8,056 nt of DNA from Acetobacteraceae bacterium (GCA_027340195.1 DAHWNE010000217.1:1-8056); one strand, 5' to 3'; shown: positions 1-6,118, counted from the stretch's first letter. Notes: generated by a model from the sequence alone, not told the origin. A program made the numbers and translations.

Positions 1-324
1 GGGTCGCAGCCTTGGGCCTCGCGGCACGCCGGCGGCGCGCCCAGGTGGGGTGAAGCGCACGCCGGGCCGCGCCATGCGCCGCATCCGCGGCGAGGCTCGA
101 ATTGCCCCGTTCCGTGGTCACGATTACTGCAGGCCTGTCCCCGAACCCGCCCGGCGGTCGTGATGATCTCGTCCGTCATCGGTCGGCGGGCTCGCATTCG
201 CTCAGGCCACAAAATGAAACCGACGCCACGGATGGCGGTCGCAGGCGAAGGGATCGGACATCACCCATGATCGGAACAAGCCTCTCGCCGTGCGCGGCGG
301 CGCGGTCCGGCACGCGCTGACGGT

Positions 325-392
325 GCCGCGGCGCCGCGACCGTCGCGCGTTGCCCCTCCCCCCCTTCGATCCGCCACGGCCGCGGCGCCGCG
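325..392. repeat. Two identical copies of a 14-base repeat with a 12-base perfect palindrome
   Basis: The sequence GCCGCGGCGCCGCG occurs at 325-338 and again, identical, at 379-392. Its last 12 bases (327-338 and 381-392) form a perfect palindrome, CGCGGCGCCGCG. The copies start 54 bases apart, about five helical turns, and lie roughly 130 to 60 bases before the mbfA start. Each could bind a dimeric regulator, or the two could pair with each other to form a hairpin with a loop of about 42 bases. GC-only sequence makes chance palindromes more likely here, so function is inference. Confidence 0.5.
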
Positions 393-420
393 CACCCCGA
401 TCACCGAGGCGGATCGGCGC

Positions 421-450
421 TTGACGCCGCCGTCCGCCGCCGCACATACG
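421..450 (+). promoter_or_regulatory. Possible sigma70-type promoter for mbfA, implying a leaderless mRNA
   Basis: TTGACG at 421-426 matches the -35 consensus at five of six positions. CATACG at 445-450 matches the -10 consensus at three of six, with an 18-base spacer. Transcription would then begin about 456-457, on the A or T of the mbfA ATG. This agrees with the absence of any Shine-Dalgarno-like sequence before that ATG, in contrast to most other genes in the window. The -10 match is weak, so this is a candidate only. Confidence 0.35.
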
Positions 451-455
451 CCGTC

Positions 456-1412
456 ATGCGCAATTTTTCCGATCTCTCCGAACGCGAAGTCCTCGCCCTG
501 GCGATCGCCAACGAGGAGGAAGACGCCCGCATCTACGCCGACATCGCGGAGGGGCTGCGCGAGACCTACCCGGCCTCGGCGCGCGTGTTCACCGAGATGC
601 TGACGGAGGAGGGCGATCACCGGCGCCGCCTGATCGAACTCTACCGGCAGAAATTCGGCGAGCATATCCCGCTGATCCGCCGCCAAGACGTACGCGGCTC
701 CCTGACCCATAAGCCGATCTGGCAGATCCGCCCGCTCGGGCTGGACGCGGTGCGGGCGCTGGCCGAAAGCATGGAGCTCGAAACCCAGCGCTTCTACCGC
801 CGCGCCGCCGCGCGCACCTCGGACGCCTCGATCCGCTCGCTGCTCGGCGATCTCGCCGACGCGGAGGCGCATCACGAGGCGCTGGCCGAGCAGCTGACCG
901 CGGCCAACCTGACCGAGGGCGCGCGCGACGAGGAAGCGCATGCCGAGCGCCGCCAATTGCTGCTGCGGGTGGTGCAGCCGGCACTGGCCGGGCTGATGGA
1001 TGGATCGGTCTCCACCCTCGCCCCGGTCTTCGCCTCGGCGCTGGCGACCGGCAAATCCTGGGATGCGTTCCTGGTCGGGCTCGCCGCCTCGATCGGCGCC
1101 GGCATCTCGATGGCCTTCGCCGAGGCGCTGTCCGACAACGGCAGCCTCACCGGGCGTGGGGCGCCGGTGGTGCGCGGCCTCATCACCGGGCTGATGACGA
1201 TGCTGGGCGGCATCGGGCACACGCTGCCGTTCCTGATCGCCGATTTCCATGTCGCCCTGGTGGTGGCTGTCGCGATTGTCATCCTGGAACTCGCGATCAT
1301 CGCCTGGGTGCGGTGGAAATACATGGACACGCCGCCTATCTCGGCGGCGTTCCAGGTGATGGTGGGCGGGGCGCTGGTGTTCGCCTGCGGGATCCTGATC
1401 GGCAGCAGTTGA
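456..1412 (+). CDS. mbfA: MbfA-like membrane-bound ferritin (erythrin-VIT1 iron exporter)
   Basis: Residues 1 to about 150 form a ferritin-like/erythrin domain with likely di-iron ligands E20, ExxH at E52-H55, ExxE at E104-E107 and ExxH at E137-H140. A charged linker leads to a VIT1/CCC1-type membrane domain with about five helices (near 168-190, 203-223, 238-260, 265-287, 296-315). That domain keeps the DG of the first helix (D182) and the SMA...E stretch (M219, E223), at the positions of metal-pathway residues in VIT1 proteins. MbfA proteins of Agrobacterium and Bradyrhizobium export iron across the inner membrane and protect against iron and peroxide stress, with the ferritin domain in the cytoplasm. 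The 318-residue length fits the family, as does the N-terminus beginning just before [16 protein letters not shown]. No Shine-Dalgarno sequence precedes the ATG. A cytochrome b561 gene follows after 10 bases. The family call is secure; export activity is inferred from homologues. Confidence 0.92.
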   Translation: MRNFSDLSEREVLALAIANEEEDARIYADIAEGLRETYPASARVFTEMLTEEGDHRRRLIELYRQKFGEHIPLIRRQDVRGSLTHKPIWQIRPLGLDAVRALAESMELETQRFYRRAAARTSDASIRSLLGDLADAEAHHEALAEQLTAANLTEGARDEEAHAERRQLLLRVVQPALAGLMDGSVSTLAPVFASALATGKSWDAFLVGLAASIGAGISMAFAEALSDNGSLTGRGAPVVRGLITGLMTMLGGIGHTLPFLIADFHVALVVAVAIVILELAIIAWVRWKYMDTPPISAAFQVMVGGALVFACGILIGSS

Positions 1413-1416
1413 AGGA
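1411..1416 (+). promoter_or_regulatory. Ribosome binding site overlapping the mbfA stop codon
   Basis: GAAGGA begins inside the mbfA TGA (1410-1412) and ends 6 bases before the cytochrome b561 ATG at 1423. This spacing supports that start. The overlap suggests that ribosomes ending mbfA help start the next gene, so both are probably on one transcript. Confidence 0.7.
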
Positions 1417-1422
1417 TTCCGC

Positions 1423-2001
1423 ATGGCCCGGTTCGATCCTGCCCGCGTGCGGGCAGCGCGCTACGACGCGACCTCGATCACGCTCCACTGGACCACCGCC
1501 GCGCTGGTCGCGGCACTCTGGCTGATCGGCCAGACCATCGGGTTTTTCCCGCGCGGCGGCCTCCGGGCCGGCTACCTGGCGCTGCATATCACCCTCGGCG
1601 TCACGCTCGCGCTGGTGCTGGTGTTTCGCTTGGCGTGGCGGCGCTGGGGCGCGACGGAGGTGCCGGAGCTGGGCGGCAGGCTGCTGGCCGGGATGGCGCG
1701 GGCCGGGCATATCGCGCTCTACGGGTTGCTGCTGCTGGCGGTCACGCTCGGCGCGCTGACCGCGATCGGCCAGGGGGACAGTTTGTTCGGGCTGTTCACC
1801 CTGCCCTCGTTCGGCCTCGGCGGGCTGGCGCGTGAGTTCTGGAGCCTCCATGCGCTGGCCGCCAATGCGCTGCTCGCGCTGGCGGGCGTGCATGCGCTGG
1901 CCGCCCTCGGCCATCACGTCCTGCTGCGCGATGCGACCTTGCGCCGGATGCTGCCGGCGCGGATCGCGCGCGCCTTGCCACCACGCGAAGCCGGGGGGTA
2001 G
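1423..2001 (+). CDS. Cytochrome b561 family membrane protein
   Basis: A 192-residue protein with four predicted membrane helices (about 22-42, 50-70, 95-115, 140-165). Histidines sit where b-type haem ligands lie in bacterial cytochromes b561: H22 in TLHW, H55 in LHITLG, H96, H143 in SLHALAA, H157 and the H164-H165 pair. The end LGHHVLLRDATLRRML is the classic family tail (CybB/YodB/YceJ-like). E. coli CybB passes electrons from superoxide to ubiquinone; other members serve different partners. This gene lies 10 bases after mbfA with its ribosome site overlapping the mbfA stop, so a role in handling electrons or reactive oxygen during iron oxidation or export is a reasonable inference, but it is untested. 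It could instead serve an unrelated electron donor. The family is clear; the partner is not. Confidence 0.9.
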   Translation: MARFDPARVRAARYDATSITLHWTTAALVAALWLIGQTIGFFPRGGLRAGYLALHITLGVTLALVLVFRLAWRRWGATEVPELGGRLLAGMARAGHIALYGLLLLAVTLGALTAIGQGDSLFGLFTLPSFGLGGLAREFWSLHALAANALLALAGVHALAALGHHVLLRDATLRRMLPARIARALPPREAGG

Positions 2002-2017
2002 CCTTTCGGCTTCCGCC

Positions 2018-2046
2018 GGCGCGCCCGGCCCCGCCGGAGGCGCGCC
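2018..2046 (+). promoter_or_regulatory. Possible hairpin masking the ribosome site of the EamA transporter gene
   Basis: The self-complementary octamer GGCGCGCC occurs at 2018-2025 and 2039-2046, the second copy directly touching the ATG at 2047. In RNA the copies can pair with each other around a 13-base loop. The likely Shine-Dalgarno sequence GGAGG (2036-2040, 6 bases before the ATG) would lie partly in the loop and partly in the stem. This could lower translation of the third gene relative to the first two. The octamer is common in such GC-rich DNA, so function is speculative. Confidence 0.3.
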
Positions 2047-2955
2047 ATGCCGGTCTGGATTCCCGTCACCATCACCGCGGCGCTGTTCCAGTGCTGGCGG
2101 ACCGCCATGCAGCAGAAGCTGCGCGGCCTGTTCACCGTCAACGGGGCGGCGTTCATCCGCTTCCTGTATGGCGCGCCGGTCGCGTTGATCTATCTGGCCG
2201 GCGCGCTGCTGCTGACGCATACCGCGCTGCCCCGCCCGGGTCCGGGGCTGCTGGCGCTGGCCGCCGGCGGCGGGCTGATGCAGATTATCGGCACCAATCT
2301 GCTCATCATGGCGTTCGGGTTCCGCAATTTTGCGGTCGGCAGCGCCTATGCCAAGACCGAGGCGATGCAGACCGGGCTGATCGCCCTGGTGGTGCTGCAC
2401 GAGCAGCTCGCGCCGCTGGCCTGGGGCGGCATCGGGGTGGGGCTGGCGGGGGTGCTGGTGCTGTCGCTGGGCGGGCGCGGGCTGCGGGGGCGCGAGATTC
2501 TGGCCGCCACCGTGCAGCCGGCCGCGCTTTGCGGGCTGGGGGCGGGGTTCTTCCTGGGCGGCACCGGGGTGGTCATCAAGCTCGCCACCCATCACGTGGC
2601 GGCGCACAGCCTGCTGGTGCGCGCGCTGTTCGTGCTGGCGGCGATGACCCTGATCCAGACGGTGATGCAGGGCGCCTACCTGGCCTGGCGGGATCCGGCC
2701 GAACTGGCGAAATCCTTCCGCGAGTGGCGCAAGGCCGGCTGGGTGGGGCTGCTGTCGGCCTCCGGCTCGGCCTGCTGGTTCACCGGCTTCGCGCTGACCG
2801 ACGTCGCGCTGGTGCGGGCGCTGGGGCAGATCGAGGTGGTGTTCACCCTCGGCTTCAGCCGGTTCTACCTGGGGGAACGGCTGAAGCGCGCGGAGATCGG
2901 CGGCATCTTGCTGGTGGTGGCGGGGGTGCTGATGGTGGTGGCGAGCGGGGCGTGA
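2047..2955 (+). CDS. EamA/DMT-family transporter
   Basis: A 302-residue, very hydrophobic protein with about ten membrane segments in two similar halves (about 1-140 and 155-300). This is the layout of EamA (10-TMS drug/metabolite) permeases of the inner membrane. The second half ends with the typical series ALVRALGQIEVVFTLGFSRF, then LGERLKRAEIGGILLVVAGV, where the short LGE(R/K) stretch after helix 9 is a hallmark. Family members export amino acids, purines, sugars or other metabolites, and nothing here fixes the substrate. The ATG at 2047 is supported by GGAGG at 2036-2040. It lies 45 bases after the cytochrome b561 gene on the same strand, with no convincing terminator between, so read-through is likely, although the functional link is weaker than for the first two genes. 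Its stop is 10 bases from the stop of the converging GGT-like gene. Confidence 0.85.
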   Translation: MPVWIPVTITAALFQCWRTAMQQKLRGLFTVNGAAFIRFLYGAPVALIYLAGALLLTHTALPRPGPGLLALAAGGGLMQIIGTNLLIMAFGFRNFAVGSAYAKTEAMQTGLIALVVLHEQLAPLAWGGIGVGLAGVLVLSLGGRGLRGREILAATVQPAALCGLGAGFFLGGTGVVIKLATHHVAAHSLLVRALFVLAAMTLIQTVMQGAYLAWRDPAELAKSFREWRKAGWVGLLSASGSACWFTGFALTDVALVRALGQIEVVFTLGFSRFYLGERLKRAEIGGILLVVAGVLMVVASGA

Positions 2956-2965
2956 CGCGCCGGGA

Positions 2966-4564
2966 TCAGTACCCCAGCGCGCAGCCGTCCTTGCGCGGCT
3001 CGGAGCCGGCCACCAGCACGCCGCGGGCGCGATCGATCCAGATCGCCTGGGCGCCGCCGTGCGGCCGCTCCACCAATTCCAGCGTGTGACCGAGCCGGCT
3101 CAGCTGGTCGCAGATCGCCGGCGGGATGCCGCGTTCCACCTGCACCTTGCCGCCGATCGGCATCAGCCGCGGCGCGTCCATCGCTTCCTGGATATCGAGG
3201 CCGAACTCGAAATGGTTGGTCAGGAACAGCGAATGGCCCATCGGCTGGAAGAACCCGCCCATCACGCCGTACGGCATCACCGCCTCGCCGTTGCGCATCA
3301 GCATCCCCGGGATGATGGTGTGCAGCGGGCGCTTGCCTGGCGCGATGCAGTTCGGATGGCCACGTTCGACGCGGAAGCCGAAGCCGCGGTTCTGCAGCAT
3401 CACGCCCGATCCCCGGGCCAGGATGCCGGAGCCGAATCCCTCGAACAGCGAGTTGATGAAGCTGCACGCATTGCCGTCGCGGTCCACGACGCAGAGATAG
3501 ACGGTGTCGCGGTGGCGCGGCAGCACCGCCTCGCCGGCGGCGGGCAGGTCGCGGAGCGCGGCGCGGTCGTCGATCAGGGCGCGCAGCGCGGCGTGATAGG
3601 CGGGGTCCAGCAGGTGGCGCACCGGCACGTCCACCTGCGACGGGTCGGCGACGAAGGCGTTGCGGTCGCGGTAGGCGAGCCGGGCGGCCTCGATATGGCG
3701 GTGGAAGCGCAGCGCGGAGATCGGGCCGTCGGGCGGGGTCGGCAGCCCGTCGAGGATGCCGAGGATCATCAGCGCCGCCACGCCCACCCCGTTGGGCGGG
3801 CATTGATACGCATCGAACCCGCGCCAGGCGAGGGTGATCGGGTCCACGAAATTCGCCCCGCCGAGGCCGGCGGCGAAATCCTCCTCGGTGTGCAGCCCGC
3901 CGCGGGCGCGGAGCGCGGCGACCATGTCGGCCGCCACCGCGCCCTGGTAGAACGCCTTGGGGCCGTGGCGGGCGATCAGGCGCAGCGTTTCCGCCAGGGC
4001 GGGCTGGCGGAAGATCGTGCCCGGGCGCGGCGCGGCGCCGTCCGGCAGGAACGGGGCGGCATCGTTGCGGCGCAGCTTGCCTTCCAGCCGGGCCCAGTCC
4101 CAGGCGACCTTGTCGGCGACCGGCCAGCCCTCGGCGGCGAAACGGATGGCCGGCTGGAGCAGCTCGTCCAGCCCCTTGCGCCCATGCGCGGCGAGCAGCG
4201 TGGCCCAGGCGTCGATCGCGCCCGGGATGGTGACGGAATGGGCCGAGGTGTTCTCGATCTCGGCGATGCCGTGCGATTCATACCAGTCGATGCTGGCGGC
4301 GGCGGGGGCGCGGCCGGAGCCGTTGAGGGCGATCACCTTGCCGGCGCCGGCCGGGGCATAGAGGCAGAAGCAATCCCCGCCGATGCCGGTGGATTGGGGT
4401 TCGATCACGCAGAGCACGGCGGCGGCGGCGACCGCGGCGTCGAGCGCGTTGCCGCCGGCGCGCAGCACATCGAGCGCGGTGAGGGTGGCGGCGGGCATGG
4501 AGGTGGCCGCCATGGCCTGGGTGGCATAGACCTGACTGCGGCCGGGGAGGTGAAAGTCGCGCAT
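2966..4564 (-). CDS. Gamma-glutamyltranspeptidase-like Ntn-hydrolase, substrate uncertain
   Basis: A full-length 532-residue GGT-family proenzyme, usually labelled ggt. Such proteins cut themselves before a threonine, which becomes the nucleophile of the small subunit: here T354 in DTVYLCVVDRDGN. The oxyanion-hole glycine pair is G436-G437, and PGKRPLHTIIPG (409-420) and the SEPRKDGCALGY tail are family marks. No signal peptide is visible, so it is probably cytoplasmic, unlike periplasmic E. coli GGT. Compared with E. coli GGT, aligned by eye, residues holding the gamma-glutamyl group differ: R114 becomes S83, N411 becomes F374, D433 becomes G396 and S462 becomes H415, and the lid loop is missing. 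This matches the GGT-like/YwrD and cephalosporin-acylase-like branch. Hydrolysis of an amide is likely; classical glutathione transfer is doubtful. GGAG at 4570-4573 supports the ATG. The gene lies 35 bases after vapC and may be read through from it. Confidence 0.88.
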   Translation of the reverse strand: MRDFHLPGRSQVYATQAMAATSMPAATLTALDVLRAGGNALDAAVAAAAVLCVIEPQSTGIGGDCFCLYAPAGAGKVIALNGSGRAPAAASIDWYESHGIAEIENTSAHSVTIPGAIDAWATLLAAHGRKGLDELLQPAIRFAAEGWPVADKVAWDWARLEGKLRRNDAAPFLPDGAAPRPGTIFRQPALAETLRLIARHGPKAFYQGAVAADMVAALRARGGLHTEEDFAAGLGGANFVDPITLAWRGFDAYQCPPNGVGVAALMILGILDGLPTPPDGPISALRFHRHIEAARLAYRDRNAFVADPSQVDVPVRHLLDPAYHAALRALIDDRAALRDLPAAGEAVLPRHRDTVYLCVVDRDGNACSFINSLFEGFGSGILARGSGVMLQNRGFGFRVERGHPNCIAPGKRPLHTIIPGMLMRNGEAVMPYGVMGGFFQPMGHSLFLTNHFEFGLDIQEAMDAPRLMPIGGKVQVERGIPPAICDQLSRLGHTLELVERPHGGAQAIWIDRARGVLVAGSEPRKDGCALGY

Positions 4565-4599
4565 CGGGGCTCCGGGGGTGGGACGGGTGGGGCGTGATA

Positions 4600-5010
4600 T
4601 CAGGTGAAATCGGTCAGGGGCAGCACCCGCGCCGCGCCGCCGGCGGCCTTGCGGGCCAGGCGCAGATCCGCGGTGACGAAGGCGCGCCCGGTCGTTTCCG
4701 CCAGCGCCAGGTAGGTCGTATCATAGGCCGGATGATCCAGCGCGATCGCCAGCGCGGTCGCGCGGTCCAGCAGCCGGCGCATCGGCACCAGGTCGATCTC
4801 GGCCCGCTCCAGCAGCCGTGCCGCCAGCCCCGCCTCGCGCGCGCTGATCTCTCCCAGCCGCTGCTTGCGCCACAGGATATTGGCGCACTCCGCGACCAGC
4901 AGATCGGGCGCAATCAGCTCATGGCCCAGCAACGCGAGCGCCGCCTCGGTGCCCGGTTCGGCGATCACCCATTTGATCGCGACCGAGGCATCCACCACAT
5001 AGGCGGCCAC
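4600..5010 (-). CDS. vapC: VapC-type PIN-domain ribonuclease toxin
   Basis: A 136-residue single PIN domain, the usual toxin length. The four acidic metal-binding residues are present: D7 (VVDASVAIKW), E41 (VAECANILW), D97 (AYDTTYLALAE) and D115 (VTADLRL), so the nuclease looks intact. VapC toxins are Mg-dependent endoribonucleases, often cutting tRNA or rRNA, held inactive by their antitoxin; the target here is unknown. Translation starts at GTG (5008-5010), chosen because it directly precedes the conserved AAYVVDAS strand. The start lies only 2 bases after the antitoxin TAG and has no strong ribosome site of its own, so translation is probably coupled to the antitoxin, which keeps the toxin in step with or below it. 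Confidence 0.9.
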   Translation of the reverse strand: MAAYVVDASVAIKWVIAEPGTEAALALLGHELIAPDLLVAECANILWRKQRLGEISAREAGLAARLLERAEIDLVPMRRLLDRATALAIALDHPAYDTTYLALAETTGRAFVTADLRLARKAAGGAARVLPLTDFT

Positions 5011-5012
5011 CG

Positions 5013-5252
5013 CTAACGGCCGTCACGCGCGTCGCGCAGCAGAACCTCCGCCGGCGTGTGCCGGCGCCCGGCGGTCAGGGCCCGCAACTCGGCGGCAAGA
5101 TCGGCAAACCCGGGCTCGGGCTCCCCGGCCAGGGCGGTGCGCAGAATCTCCCGCACCTCGGCCTCGGCCGACCGACCATGCGCCGCCGCGCGGCGCTTCA
5201 GCCGGCCGACGATCTCAGGCTCCAGATTGCGGATGCTGAGGCTGGCGGACAT
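5013..5252 (-). CDS. vapB: FitA/VapB-type ribbon-helix-helix antitoxin
   Basis: A 79-residue protein. Residues 1-43 form a ribbon-helix-helix DNA-binding domain: strand SASLSIRNL, a first helix with EPEIVGRLKRRAAAHG, then GRSAEAEVREIL. This is the pattern of FitA and related VapB antitoxins. Residues about 45-79 should wrap the toxin. The ATG at 5252 was chosen because this domain conventionally begins right there; an in-frame ATG at 5390 would add a 46-residue unstructured-looking tail that overlaps the upstream gene. It neutralises the VapC encoded 2 bases downstream and should repress their shared promoter, where three FitA-like operator octamers lie at 5272-5297. No strong Shine-Dalgarno sequence is seen before the ATG. 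Confidence 0.88.
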   Translation of the reverse strand: MSASLSIRNLEPEIVGRLKRRAAAHGRSAEAEVREILRTALAGEPEPGFADLAAELRALTAGRRHTPAEVLLRDARDGR

Positions 5253-5271
5253 GGCGGGACCCCGCGAGAGA

Positions 5272-5297
5272 TGAGAGCAGTGATGGCATTGATAGCG
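5272..5297. promoter_or_regulatory. Three tandem octamers resembling FitA operator half-sites
   Basis: Read on the plus strand, TGAGAGCA (5272-5279), TGATGGCA (5281-5288) and TGATAGCG (5290-5297) follow each other at an exact 9-base period. Each matches TGATAGCA at seven of eight positions. TGATAGCA/TGCTATCA is the half-site I recall for Neisseria FitAB, whose antitoxin closely resembles the one encoded next door. There the half-sites are inverted and spaced; here they are direct repeats. The array covers the candidate -10 box and the likely transcription start, as expected for an autorepression site. Confidence 0.55.
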
Positions 5298-5317
5298 AGG
5301 GAGGAGGAGGAAGGCAA
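5289..5317 (-). promoter_or_regulatory. Candidate promoter of the toxin-antitoxin pair
   Basis: On the minus strand, TTGCCT (5317-5312) and TATCAA (5294-5289) are separated by exactly 17 bases. Each matches the sigma70 consensus at four of six positions. The start would be near 5282, giving a leader of about 30 bases before the antitoxin ATG. The spacer is a pyrimidine-rich CTC-repeat run on this strand. The 73-base gap between the enoyl-CoA hydratase-like gene and the antitoxin gene is the largest on this strand, which also suggests a separate promoter. Confidence 0.5.
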
Positions 5318-5325
5318 GGGGAACG

Positions 5326-6105
5326 TCACTCGGCGTCGCGGAACACCGGGGCGCGCTTCTCCAGGAACGCCCGCTTCGCCTCCATCGCATCCGGCGTCCG
5401 CGACAGCGCCATGGTCATGTCCTGCTCGAACCGGTAGCCGTCGCGCAGCGACATCTCGGCGATGGTGTTCAGCGAATGCTTGGCCATCCGCACCGCGGTC
5501 GGGCTGAGGGCGGCGATGCGCGCCGCGATGGCGCGCGCCGCCGGCATCAGCTCGGGCAGCGGGACGCAGGCCTCCACCACGCCGCGGCGGTAGAGCTCGG
5601 CCCCGCTCAGCCGCTCCCCGGTGAACATCATCCGCCGCACCGCGGAATGGCCCAGCAGGCGCATGGCGTGCCGGCAGCCGCCCATCAGCCCGACGGTGAC
5701 TTCCGGCAGGCCGAGCTCGGCCTCCTCGGCGGCCACCAGGATGTCGCAGCTGGCCACCAGCGCCAGGCCCGCGCCCAGCGCCGGACCGTTGATCGCCGCG
5801 ATCACCGGCTTCGCGCATTCCATGATGGCGTGATAGCTCTCCCGCGCGCTGCGCAGGTGCTGGCGATCCCCGCCCGGCACCGGCGCGGCGGCGGCGCGCG
5901 CCTTGATGTCGGCCCCGGCCGAGAACACCCGCCCCGCCCCGGTCAGGATCACCACCCGCGCCGCCGGCGTGTCGGACAATTCATCGAAGCAGAGCGCGAT
6001 CTCATCCTGGGTGGCGCGCAGCTGCGCGTTCACCGGCGGACGATCGAGCGTGACGGTCGCGATATGATCGGCGATCTCGCAGCGCAGAGACTGGAACTTG
6101 GACAT
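5326..6105 (-). CDS. Enoyl-CoA hydratase/isomerase (crotonase) family protein
   Basis: A 259-residue crotonase-fold protein of normal length. The acyl-CoA and oxyanion-hole regions are VFSAGADIKA (60-69) and NGPALGAGLALVASCDI (106-122). The second catalytic glutamate of enoyl-CoA hydratases is kept (E135 in LPEVTVGLMGG), but the first (E144 of the rat enzyme) is replaced by A115. With one glutamate it may be an isomerase, hydrolase or lyase on a CoA thioester rather than a classical hydratase. The C-terminal AKRAFLEKRAPVF is the usual crotonase tail. AGGAG (6118-6114), 8 bases before the ATG, overlaps the stop of the QuiC gene, so the two are likely translated together. Substrate unknown; breakdown of an aromatic or fatty acyl-CoA is possible. 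Confidence 0.87.
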   Translation of the reverse strand: MSKFQSLRCEIADHIATVTLDRPPVNAQLRATQDEIALCFDELSDTPAARVVILTGAGRVFSAGADIKARAAAAPVPGGDRQHLRSARESYHAIMECAKPVIAAINGPALGAGLALVASCDILVAAEEAELGLPEVTVGLMGGCRHAMRLLGHSAVRRMMFTGERLSGAELYRRGVVEACVPLPELMPAARAIAARIAALSPTAVRMAKHSLNTIAEMSLRDGYRFEQDMTMALSRTPDAMEAKRAFLEKRAPVFRDAE

Positions 6106-6113
6106 GGGCGGGA

Positions 6114-6118
6114 CTCCT
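6114..6118 (-). promoter_or_regulatory. Ribosome binding site overlapping the quiC stop codon
   Basis: AGGAG (6118-6114, minus strand) shares bases with the TAG stop of quiC (6119-6117) and lies 8 bases before the enoyl-CoA hydratase-like ATG at 6105. It supports that start and suggests translational coupling. Confidence 0.65.

Larger units (their letters stand above)
1..455. other. Non-coding region upstream of mbfA, no supported gene
   Basis: No reading frame here looks like a real protein. The short frames on both strands are Arg/Gly/Pro-rich, resemble no family I recognise and are typical of chance frames in GC-rich DNA. A minus-strand frame from 179 stays open to the left edge and could be the start of a gene running off the window, but its translation is not convincing. 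The region includes a locally AT-richer patch around 205-230, two copies of a palindromic repeat (325-392) and a possible promoter just before the next gene. I saw no clear AT-rich dyad of the kind bound by Irr (ICE box), RirA or Fur, although mbfA genes in other alphaproteobacteria are iron-regulated. Confidence 0.6.

Noticed and set aside
1..179. Minus-strand frame open from an ATG at 179 to the left edge
   Set aside because: It could be a truncated gene start, but the translation has no family features and its codon use does not resemble the real genes. Sequence left of the window would decide it.
195..235. Irr (ICE), RirA or Fur box before mbfA
   Set aside because: The only AT-richer patch has no dyad symmetry resembling these sites, so iron control through them cannot be claimed from this sequence.
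102..447. Short open frames on both strands in the left intergenic region (102-320 plus, 202-447 minus)
   Set aside because: No recognisable domain, Arg/Gly/Pro/Ser-rich translations, and no convincing ribosome sites.
1987..2013. Seven-base stem (1987-1993 with 2007-2013) around the cytochrome b561 stop as a terminator
   Set aside because: The loop is large (13 bases) and no T-run follows, so it does not look like an intrinsic terminator.
1336..2607. Long minus-strand open frame of 423 codons opposite the cytochrome b561 and EamA genes
   Set aside because: Low-complexity Gln/Arg/Pro/Gly-rich translation crossing two well-supported genes and their gap; a shadow frame.
3059..4597. Long plus-strand open frame of 512 codons opposite the GGT-like gene
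   Set aside because: Its translation is rich in Arg, Gly, Ala, His and Gln without any family motif, and it mirrors a clear GGT-family gene on the other strand. Long antisense frames are expected in GC-rich coding DNA.
4595..4602. Palindrome TGATATCA at the vapC stop
   Set aside because: A single 8-base palindrome including the stop codon, with no second copy or link to a promoter; most likely chance.
5013..5390. Longer antitoxin starting at an in-frame ATG at 5390
   Set aside because: The extra 46 residues are not part of the FitA/VapB family, overlap the end of the enoyl-CoA hydratase-like gene and would place the promoter and operator repeats inside the coding region. The ATG at 5252 gives the standard N-terminus.
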